The notes under the pieces: generated by a model
Database searches by the model: none
Told to the model about the DNA's origin: nothing
The model's input: the letters and a program-made list of their open reading frames with translations, nothing else
Translations under genes and position numbers: made by a program
Shown: positions 47,011-56,400 of the stretch, piece after piece
Layout: each line of letters opens with the position of its first letter
Position numbering within the stretch: position 1 is the first letter of the stretch
Assembly (NCBI RefSeq): GCF_963678635.1
Contig: NC_087062.1
Span: 25,500,177-25,564,176 of the forward strand
Length of the DNA: 64,000 nt
Source: Symsagittifera roscoffensis
Taxonomy: Eukaryota; Xenacoelomorpha; Acoela; Convolutidae
Direction of reading: 5' to 3'

Positions 47011-47575
47011 TCAACATAGAAAACTATTGGCCATATTATCGGGTAGCCCGTGTTTCCTCATATAATGTCGCTTCATATTGTTCAGTTTGGTCGAGTGGTC
47101 GCATAGATTACATTTCAGAATTGTCCCTTCAGTAACATGCTTCAGTTTTATGCGTCTGACAACGTCTTTGCGCAATTTTCTAGAATACCCGCAAAACTTG
47201 CACGAAAAAAAATTTGCACCAGTCTAGATCTTGTGACGCGGAAACAAAATCATCTGGGTTTTGCTGGAAACCAATAGCAGCTTGTCGAACTTGATTTGAC
47301 AGCAGTGGTCACTGAGTTTTAGCAGCGATTGAAGGTCAGTCTTAAAAGCAGGACTTGGTCGTTTTCTACTATGCGAACACTCATCGCCAATTGGATTATT
47401 CAGATGACGTACTTGATGTGAAATTGACTTTTCGGTTTGAATTTATTCAAACCAAACTTCTCCAAAGCCACTATCCGTTTCCGAGAGAAATAGTTTCGAT
47501 CCTGACTCAGGAGTTAAAAAACAGATTACATATTCACTTAATGAAATCGAGCAACAAACAACTTTCACACATCAT
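47011..47575 (-). pseudogene. Zinc-finger family pseudogene, member E
   Basis: A full-length but broken member. The start ATG is at 47573-47575, with a CAG acceptor 13 bases upstream as in intact members. One base later in frame the N-terminal text reads ESGSKLFLSETDSGFGEVWF, matching member D, then a stop. The linker GFQQNPDDFVSASQDLD is perfect but is followed by a frame shift. Finger 1 then reads SCKFCGY with its first His changed to Arg (VVRRIKLKH). Finger 2 (KCNLCDHSTKL, MKRH) has lost one codon between Cys and His. It ends LPDNMANSFLC with stop at 47011. Confidence 0.85.
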
Positions 47576-47802
47576 TGCGAAGAAACTTCTGAAAAACTTA
47601 AATACAAACGCTACACAGTGAATTTATTCCAAAACATAGAGGAGTCGCTAGCACTGATTATTTGAAAACGCTTTTAAGCCGTAGAAAGTTCATCTTAATA
47701 ATTCTGATACGGATCTAAGGAAAATTTTTAGGCTTCCGTTTTTGCGATACTAAATTTGCCTCAAAGTAAATTGCTGTAATCATTTAACAATCTTGAAAGC
47801 TA

Positions 47803-48349
47803 TCAACATACAGCACTATTAGCCATATTTTCAGGAGGTTTATGATTCTTTATATAATGTTTTTTCATATCCGCCTTGAGCTTGGTCAAATACTCACAAA
47901 TGTTACATTTCATGATTGCTCCACCAGTTATATGCTTCAAATTGATATGTCGAATAACATTATTTTTCCTTGCTGCTTTATAACCGCAAAAGTTTTCTAA
48001 ATCTTGAGTGGTCGATACAAAATCCAGCGCGTTTTGCTGGAAACTAGGAGCCACTTGGAAGCTCTGAGCCTCAGTAACTTTGGAACTCGAGACTTTTTAT
48101 TTTACTCGTAGAACTATAAAGTTGCCCTGCATATGCACGCTTTCGATTTGGATTTACAACCTTTCTTTCAGGGGACTTGGAACAAATTTCATCTTTTGGA
48201 GTTTGACAAGATTGAACTTCTAGAAATTCGAGACCCATTTCCAATTGGCTGAGGAAGAACTTAATCGATGTCCTGTTTTTATTGTCAGGAATGAATAGGT
48301 CTTCAAAACAGAATGAGATGCAAATGCTGTCCTCTTTTTTTTCATTCAT
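47803..48349 (-). pseudogene. Zinc-finger family pseudogene, member F
   Basis: The start ATG (MNEKKEDS) is at 48347-48349, with a CAG acceptor 12 bases upstream. The N-terminal half is open: SICISFCFEDLFI, then KFFLSQLEMGLEFLEVQ and NRKRAY. It stops at 48071; the rest continues in another frame at 48054-47803. The linker QQNALDFVSTTQDLE runs straight into NFCGYKAARKNNVIRHINLK, so about eight codons including the first cysteine of finger 1 are gone. Finger 2 is intact (KCNIC ... MKKHYIKNH). The damage is light, so the copy died recently. Confidence 0.85.
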
Positions 48350-48923
48350 TGTGAGAAAAATCTGAAAAACTTGGAAGAAAATTGCGCAAAAATATTCATT
48401 TTTTGTAAGTTTAACTTTTGTTCCCGGCGAGTTATAAATCTCAGAAGTAACTATTTTAACACTATGACACCGGACATTGTTTTTTGTAACTGGAACATCC
48501 ATTTCGAGACAGTCAGGCGCTATATAGGGAAAACAGCGGATTCTTATCTGTCTTTAAAAACAATTTCACTGACTGCCATTGATCAATAAAGAAGAAATTA
48601 ATTTGCTTCTGTAAATAACAATCTATGATTCCATAAATTGCAATCAAAATAGCAACTTGATCTATGGTCTAAGTGTTCATCCGGTGATAATCGAAGCTAG
48701 CTTTAGTATTTTCGCAAAGGCTATTCTCATGCGCGACAAAAGGACCGAATGCCCGACAATTCTCAACCAATCAACACCCTTTAAGCTCCAAAAATAACTG
48801 ATTTTATCGCTCATTTTCTTCTAATTTATGAATGCTGGATTCTAATTGTATGACGTATTTTTTCGGCGCATTAGGCCTTGCGTGCATGAGGGATTCCCCC
48901 AATTTCTCTAGAAGGGAGGTAGT

Positions 48924-49463
48924 CTATCCATTAACAGCACTGATCGCAAGAGATTCTGGGAGCTTATGCTTACTCATGTAGTGCGTCTTCATGTTGCCTT
49001 TTAATTTCGCCGAGTACTCACAAAGTGTACACTTTATAACAACCACATCTGATAAATGCTTTGTCAGAACATGTCTTCCCAAATTACCCTTATCCTGATT
49101 TTGCACTCCGCAAAACTTGCACGTGAACGTTTTCTTTCCTGTTTCGAGAGATTGAATTGCTTCAATGAAATCAGCGGGTTTCTGAACGAAAGTTCCGTTG
49201 ACTGTTTCGGCAAGATTTTTGACGCTATTGGATGCTTTTGATTTGGTGTTTGCACTAACTGCCGTTATAAGCGGTCGCTTCCTGCTAATGGATTGGGCCA
49301 AGTTAGCAGGCTTGATGAAATCGACATTACCTTTAAATTCGCTCAAGCTCAGTTTTCCAACTGAAGATTTGAAATCAGAGGTGAGGAACCATTCAGTTTC
49401 AGGTTCCAAAAGGTCGGGTTCAAAGTTGATAGAGATGGAATAAAATTCTTCGTTCGAGTTCAT
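48924..49463 (-). CDS. Paired C2H2 zinc-finger protein, family member G
   Basis: 179 residues. N-terminal region: FYSISINFEPDLLEPETEWF, then SVGKLSLSEFK. SRKRP is at 60-64. Linker FVQKPADFIEAIQSLETGKK at 92-111 is the second linker type, shared with H and I. Fingers intact: C115, C118, H131, H136 and C145, C148, H161, H166. Finger 1 (VQNQDKGNLGRHVLTKH) is nearly identical to that of H. Acceptor CAG at 49470-49472 leaves only 6 bases (GTTAAG) before the ATG. It lies 398 bp downstream of H on the same strand. Confidence 0.88.
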   Translation of the reverse strand: MNSNEEFYSISINFEPDLLEPETEWFLTSDFKSSVGKLSLSEFKGNVDFIKPANLAQSISRKRPLITAVSANTKSKASNSVKNLAETVNGTFVQKPADFIEAIQSLETGKKTFTCKFCGVQNQDKGNLGRHVLTKHLSDVVVIKCTLCEYSAKLKGNMKTHYMSKHKLPESLAISAVNG

Positions 49464-49861
49464 CTTAACCTGAAGTACTCACTGTTCATTGTAATTTAGA
49501 ATATGCTTGTTCTCATCGGCGGATGTGCAACAAACCGCCCTAGCTTGAAGCCGAAATTCCATCAAAATCACGTAACAATTGCATAACAACAGTGGAAACT
49601 TTTTGCTATTTTGCATAAAAATATTAAGTTTCGGCTTGTCGGAACGGTAATTTTATTTTCGGCTTCTGGCCTACTAAAATATTCATCAACCGTCAAATGA
49701 ATAGTTAAAAATTTTAAGAGCTTTTATTTTACAAATGAAACGCATCAAGTAAAATATGCCTACTCTAAAAATTTGAAATGACATCTCTTGATATATGTAC
49801 TATAATTATCTATCACAAACTAAACGAATTAAATTTGCACATAGCAAAAATCTGAAACTTT

Positions 49862-50392
49862 TTAGTTCAAAGCACTTTTGGCTAAAGCTTCGGGCAAGCT
49901 ATGCTTACTCATATAATGTTTTTTCATATCACCTTTCAATTTACACTGATAGTTACAAAGTGTACAATTGACCATTGGAACATTGGATAAGTGCTTTGTT
50001 AGAACATGTCGTCCCAAGTTACCTTTATCCTGATTTTGCGAGCCGCAAAATTTACAATTGAACATTTTCTTGCCTGTTTCGAGCGACTGAACTGCTTCGA
50101 TAAAATCGGCAGGCTTCTGAGTGAAACCTACAGTTGAAGAATCCGGAAGGTTTTTGAAACTGCTAGAAGTCTTTGGTTTGCTAATGATATTTACCGAAGG
50201 TGCTATTGGTCGCTTTCTCTTAAGTGGCTCATTCATTTTCGGAGAGTTGATTAAACTTGGAATGACTTTTACTTCAGCAACGCTTATTTTTCCAATTGCT
50301 GCTTTGAAATCAGAGGTCACGAACCATTCAGATTCAGATGAAAAGAAATCCAGGTCAAAATTTAAAAAGATTGAAAGAAACTCCTCATTCAT
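49862..50392 (-). CDS. Paired C2H2 zinc-finger protein, family member H
   Basis: 176 residues starting at MNEEFLSIF; a TTG further upstream is not a credible start because a CAG acceptor (50398-50400) lies between, 5 bases before the ATG. N-terminal region: LNFDLDFFSSESEWFVTSD, then AAIGKISVAEVK. KRKRP at 58-62; linker FTQKPADFIEAVQSLETGKK. Fingers: C113, C116, H129, H134 and C143, C146, H159, H164. An extra cysteine (C150, NYQCKLK) lies inside finger 2. It ends SLPEALAKSALN. It is 187 bp downstream of I, close enough for a shared transcript. Confidence 0.88.
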   Translation of the reverse strand: MNEEFLSIFLNFDLDFFSSESEWFVTSDFKAAIGKISVAEVKVIPSLINSPKMNEPLKRKRPIAPSVNIISKPKTSSSFKNLPDSSTVGFTQKPADFIEAVQSLETGKKMFNCKFCGSQNQDKGNLGRHVLTKHLSNVPMVNCTLCNYQCKLKGDMKKHYMSKHSLPEALAKSALN

Positions 50393-50579
50393 TTTACCTG
50401 AATCGCTCAAAGGTTTACATTAGTTTAATATTTTCTATGGCAGACATTATCAGTGAAACTTCAAAGTTATGATCGAAAAAAAACTTGTAACATAAGCAAA
50501 GCATTAAATCATCAAAAACTATATCTAACAGTGGGCTAAACTTTGACCGGCTGAGTCAAACGAGCATCAAAGGACTTAT

Positions 50580-51152
50580 TTAGCTCACTGCACTTTTCGC
50601 TAATGCTTCAGGTAAGCTATGCTTGGACATGTAATGTCGTTTCATATCGCTTTTCATTTTCGACTGATGACTGCATATAGTACATTTGACCATCGGCACA
50701 TTCGACAAATGTCTGTGCAAAACATGACTGGCAACTTGAGCTTTGTTCTCCCTTTGCAGCCCGCAAAACTTACACGAGTGCATTTTGCGCCCTGTTTCTA
50801 ACGATTGAATAGCCTCGATAAAATCATTCGGTTTCTGAATGAATTCCCCTGAACTTTGGGCGCTAATTCCTGGAACTGTCTCAGAATTGCATGAAAACTT
50901 TGACCTAACTCTAGTCTGACTAATTGTCGGAGACCTTCGTTTAACAGCAACTTTTTGTTTCAGATTAACATCTATTTGACCGGAAAGATCATAACTTTCA
51001 TCTTTTTTGACATCTGAGAACTGCATAACGCCTACTGCGTGAACTTCACTAGTTGGTGTAATAAACAGTGGCACCTGGTTAAAGTAAGGATTATAGAGTA
51101 ACGATGATTCTATATGTACGTCTAGCTGAACAATTTGATTTGTAATGGCCAT
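50580..51152 (-). CDS. Paired C2H2 zinc-finger protein, family member I
   Basis: 190 residues, the most divergent at its N-terminus: VQLDVHIESSLLYNP and GVMQFSDVKKDE keep only the outline of the shared region. The basic motif is KRRSP. Linker FIQKPNDFIEAIQSLETGRK. Fingers intact: C127, C130, H143, H148 and C157, C160, H173, H178; finger 1 differs from G and H (LQRENKAQVASHVLHRH). It ends SLPEALAKSAVS. TAG acceptor at 51162-51164 leaves 10 bases before the ATG. It is the first gene of the I-H-G run, so its promoter should lie to the right. Confidence 0.88.
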   Translation of the reverse strand: MAITNQIVQLDVHIESSLLYNPYFNQVPLFITPTSEVHAVGVMQFSDVKKDESYDLSGQIDVNLKQKVAVKRRSPTISQTRVRSKFSCNSETVPGISAQSSGEFIQKPNDFIEAIQSLETGRKMHSCKFCGLQRENKAQVASHVLHRHLSNVPMVKCTICSHQSKMKSDMKRHYMSKHSLPEALAKSAVS

Positions 51153-51164
51153 TATCGGGGATCT

Positions 51165-53160
51165 AAAACACTGGCAGCAAATAAGTTGAGCCAGATTGTC
51201 GAACTTTTGAATCGAGCTGGTTAGCTCAAGCTTGTTAGCTTAAAATACCTGATCGCTGCCCGGCTTTTTGCTTATAGCGATCAGCAAAAAATGATGATTG
51301 AAAAAAAACTTAAGCGAGTTTGGTAACATCATATTTATTCTTCATAACTTTTCCAGAGGCTGTTTTTAAGTTTTTTTTTTTCTGGGACCAAACTATCATT
51401 CTTGTACCTCCAGTTATTTCTAATATTGCTCATAGTTGCTTTTGAAGTTTCTTCGAAATCAAAATTGAAGAAAATCCTGATTATCAGGGGGCCAATAAAA
51501 TTTTTGCTAAAATCAAGTATCAGGGGGTCAAGTAAATAGGCACCTGAGAGTACGTCTTTTTAATATACTTTGACAGTCCAATTTCTTATCACTATCTGTT
51601 TATAAAAATTCCACGAGCAAGTTCTTAATAATTTGCCGGACATGCTCGGTAGAAAACTGCATGTTAAAGTTTTTCGCTGGTAGCTTAAGAATGGCAAGGT
51701 TATCACTAGGTCATGAATAATTTCGGTACGACAAAAATAGCAAAGCTATAATGAGACTGTTTTTAAGATACGCGGTACTGAACTACATACACGTATGTTT
51801 TATTCAGACCAATAAAGTGACAAATATTTCTTCAACAAAGCATGAAAAACACAGCAACAGCAGCAGTATTATCATTTTCATTGAAAGAACATACGAAATA
51901 TTTTGGCAGCAGATGTGTAATCCTCTTTTCTAAATTAAACTGTAAAATTCTATCAGTTTTTCACATAAGGAGGTTGCATTCAAATAGAATTGTTTGCAAC
52001 AAGCTGCCGTGACATACTTCATTCATAAAAGCTATTACTCATTTTTTCAGAAAAAGTGCAGTGTGGTGTAAAAGTGTGAATGAACTCAATGAACAGTCAA
52101 AACATCGACAAAAACCATTCGACTTGACTTAGTTAAATAGATTCGGGTGGAATAAATCGCCTAATTTCAACTTGGAAAAACTACATGATAAGCCTCTCCC
52201 TGTCCCTGATAAATTGCGTTTAATTTTTCAGGTCGATAAGCTGAACTCGTAATGATGTTGACTATCTTTTGATCAAAATAAGATTTAGTAAGAGTAAATT
52301 TCAGATTTACCTTAATTTATTCGATGTAATATAACAGCAACAGTCAATATAACATATGGATAAGCAAGATCAAACCGAGTAATTATGTTACTTTACATAA
52401 GTAACTGTACATCATTACCAACTTACGCAAATGCCAACAAATCAAAAGTTATCAAAATCATGAGGACATAACGTTGATTTTGTAAAGGAAGAGGAGACCA
52501 AGGGCCGACAACTTAATTAGCGTATGTACATTATGTAGAGAGCGGCAATGGAAGAGCACAACTATAACTGAGTTCTTTTCTTTTCCCGGCTGCACCATTT
52601 TTTCACAAAATAATTCAACTTTTTCAGAAAGTAGAGAACCAATTCGACAATATTTGGCCATTTCTAATCAAATTTGTGCATCTTGACATTTTGAACCTCG
52701 GCATTTTGCCTAAAAAAATTCATGAATGTCGGATAACAAAGAGCCGAGAGAAGAAGCAGATACGCAAAGGCTTTAAGTACAATTATACTGACGATCTCCC
52801 ACATATGTCATTGTAACGACAAGGCAAAGTTAGCACTCACGTATGCACATTTAATCAAAATAATAACTTCTTTTTTTTTCCCTTTTGAATATAATCAAAA
52901 CTTATTTTTTTAGCACTTTTAAGCAGTGTTGAGAACATCAAGCATAATGAGGGATTGTCGCTATTTAACAAAACTTCATTTCATTCATATTTTTACTACC
53001 TGGTTTCCACAAATGTATAAGCCCTTTTAACAAATCTCAATATTAACCCAGCAAACTACAATATTAAACATTTATTCAAAGTTGACATATAATGACAACT
53101 ATAGTTAACAAATAATGATGTCTTTAAATTAAAAATTCAATTGCAATTAAACTGTACCAG
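51165..53160. other. Between the zinc-finger cluster and the PDI gene, no gene
   Basis: About 2 kb without a supported gene. It holds the unseen promoter of the I-H-G run on the left and the end of the PDI message on the right. Confidence 0.45.
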
Positions 53161-53163
53161 TTG

Positions 53164-53169
53164 TTTATT
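53164..53169 (-). terminator. Candidate poly(A) signal of the PDI gene
   Basis: TTTATT on the plus strand, hence AATAAA on the coding strand, about 290 bases after the PDI stop codon. Confidence 0.4.
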
Positions 53170-53456
53170 TTGCATTTTGCTTTACCAGCGATGTTGTTGC
53201 ATTACAATTTGTAACTTCCTGGGTAACAACCTTTTGTACGTAGTGCAACAGAATGTCGCCTCATGATATTACGTAAGCTTTCCCCTACTATTGCAGCTGT
53301 TATGTACCACGGACTCAGCAACATGGTATCGATGTTATGATGATGTCAAGAAATATGTTGCGTGATAGTGACTTCTAATAATGATTTCAGTGTTTTAGTT
53401 GAGGAGTGGCGGTCAGCGCACTTAAAATTGTGAGATGTTTTGATGTCGTGTTGTGT

Positions 53457-56400
53457 TTACAACTCGTCCTTGGAGTGGTCGTCAGTCGGGGCCTCTCCTG
53501 TCCCCTCCCCTTCTTCTTCGTCTTCCTCCTCTTCTTCCGCCCCTTCTTCGTCCTCCTTCTGTACTTCGCCCCTCGACTCCACAAAGCTCTTCAGGGCTTC
53601 TAGGGTTCGGCCTCCGTTGTACAGAATAGCCTGCAATGCAAGCATTACGCAAACTTTCCATAATCTTTCTTTTGTTTACTATTAATGCACCACCAAAAAA
53701 CCTTTGATTATTGGTACTTTTAAACAGTGTCAGGTGTGTGCTGACAACCCTTCTAAGTCCTGTCTTCGAAATTGCCCCTAACTTCGGTCATTTTATTTTT
53801 CTATAAAAAAAATGGAACAAGTAATATTGCTTTTATATATTCGAGGAAACATCTCTCTTAAGTAAATAGTAACTGTTACCTTGTTGTCTTTTTTTCGGAA
53901 CAAGTAGATGGTGGGGAATCCCTGGACATCGACAGCTGACACTTCGTTCTTGGTGGAATCTACCTTGGCAATCACTACATCAGTGCTGTCCTGGAAGTGC
54001 GCTCCAAGTTCGTCATAGATGGGAGCCAGGGCCTTACAGTGACCGCACCAAGGTGCATCTGAAGTACATTCACATATCCTTCAGCTGGAACCAATCCATT
54101 CAGAGATGATCAGATCAATATTCCCTACTCAGTTCAAAAATATAATGATATCAACTGTGAATCCAAAAATTAACAACTATATTTTGAATTTCATCGTTCA
54201 AGCCAAATTATTCTATGAGAAGTGAAAACTAACACACAGAGGCGAAACTGAGCTTCGCACCACTTGCGATACAAAAAAATGCACAAGTTCAAAAGATGAT
54301 GCGTCTCAATCTCAAACGAAAAGTGAAAAATTATTGAACTCTGTTGAAGAAATCGTACGCTAAAAACTCAGAAAAACCTAATTGCTATTTTTAAATAAAT
54401 CAATTAGAAAAGCATTCTAAAAGAAGAAAGATTCGGGTAAAAATCTCAAAATTAGGCTATTATTAACTTAAAAGCTTTGCTTGAAATTATTCAACCAAAC
54501 AACCTGCATGTCCTACATGAAAAATTGGAAACACGAAAAGGCCCTATACGTTGCTTCCTATAAACTAAAATCAAAAAATGCTTGCTATAAACTAAAATGA
54601 TTTCACACAATTGAAGATTGAAATTTCAATAAAACGAATGCAATTTTGCAACTTGCGACAAAAAAGAATTTGCAGAAAATCTGAAAAAAACTCAGAAAGC
54701 ATATGAAAATAACCCTACTAAATCAAACTTATCAAATATGATGTTTATACGCAACGGCATTAGAGCTGGTTGAAAACAAAAAACAGACGACCAAAATTGT
54801 CAGCCAAAAAACCATTTTCTTAAAACTCATGCGACACTCGTCATAATTCTTTCGTAGACATCACAGTCAAGTCAAAATTTGCAAAAAAAAAAGCGTTCTA
54901 GGTATTTATAAACTTTTCCGATTCTTTTTGCGATATTGAATCAACACGCTGTTCCATCATCTTGAATCGATTTCAAATGAAATTTATCAAGCCTGAAACA
55001 CTCCAGACTAACTAAAACTAAAAAAAAAAATCTCGTTAAGAAATATTACAAAATAAACCAGAAACTATGCATTGGAAAAAAAACCGATAATTTATAGCTT
55101 ATTTTTTTGTTTACCAACCGAAAGTTTTAGAGTATACAAAAACCAGCAAACGCTGAACTATATTTACACTCTAGAAAATGATAGCAACAAGTATTTAAAA
55201 ATAATTTGTAGAAACTGCTATTAAATTATTGAAACAAAGTGAGCATTAAAGCCGCTAAATTTGGTCGAAAAATTGTTCAAAAATCTAAAACTCAGAAGCT
55301 TACTTTCAAGTTATTGAGCGTTCTAGCCTCAATTCAAAAACGTTCAAATAAGCAATGTAAAAGCGTTTAAAAAAGCAGAAACTAAGCTAAAACAAAATCC
55401 GAAAGCAACGAAGTCGAAAAGTCAAAAACTAACAAAGAATTTTCATTTAAAAAAAAATTTCGATTGCGAAATTATCGGAAACACATTATTAAGGGATTTA
55501 TAGACCAATGATCAAAAACATAACATGGCTCATATACTGCATGCATATGCCGTATCCATAAGACATACGCAGTGGCTGTGAGTGCATGCAAGCTGAACCC
55601 TATGAAAAAACGTTCTTCACGGGAAAAGTCCCTTACCCGGTTGCAATATCCTTGCTTATCGCAGGGGTAATGAAATCAGCAAAAGAGACAAGCAAAATCA
55701 ATTATTCCTACAAATTTTTTTGGAAATTTCTAGATATAACCTTCAGCTGGTTGATTGAATAGAAGTTAAAACGTAGTAATAAATTTATTACGATTATTAA
55801 TATTCAGCTCAGTAGATTTTCATGTTACTACAAAAATGCATGAAAAAGAAGCACAACAAGCTTCAAACTCTTACTCGTACCATCGACGGCCAATAGTACT
55901 AAATAAGCAGTACGCTGAGAAAACTAATATTGTGTATATGTGTCAGTGTAAAATCTCAAACAGCTCAAACAGAAATTCACTTAGTCACAATTTGGATACG
56001 ATATCATTAATGTTTAATGTCAACAAAAAGATGACGCTAGAAAGTAATCTAAACTTGTCTCCTTTTTTCCTGCTGTTCAAATGTAACCAGGCAAAACATT
56101 TTATGGTTATTGCAAAATGCAACTTTCAGCTCCTATTTACTTACAATCCACATAATTAAATTAAAATTTAAAAGGATTTCATGTTTGACTGAATCTTGAC
56201 CGCTGACTTTCAGAGATTTTCGTTAAGACAAATTACGAAGTGGGAAGTAACTATAGCGCAAGATGGATTTTTTCCGCTATTTCAGGTACTTAGAACGCTA
56301 GTATACATTCGTCAAAGGTCGAAGGGGAGCTTCCCAGCACAAAATGCGATACATCACTAAAGCATGGCAACCCAGCCGACAAAAAAGACGCAAACCACAC

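Noticed and set aside
53440-53685. Serine-rich plus-strand frame over the last PDI exon
   Set aside because: It is the antisense shadow of the PDI acidic tail.
26571-55671. The four hairpin repeats as a CRISPR-like array
   Set aside because: Copies are kilobases apart without regular spacers, and the host is an animal.
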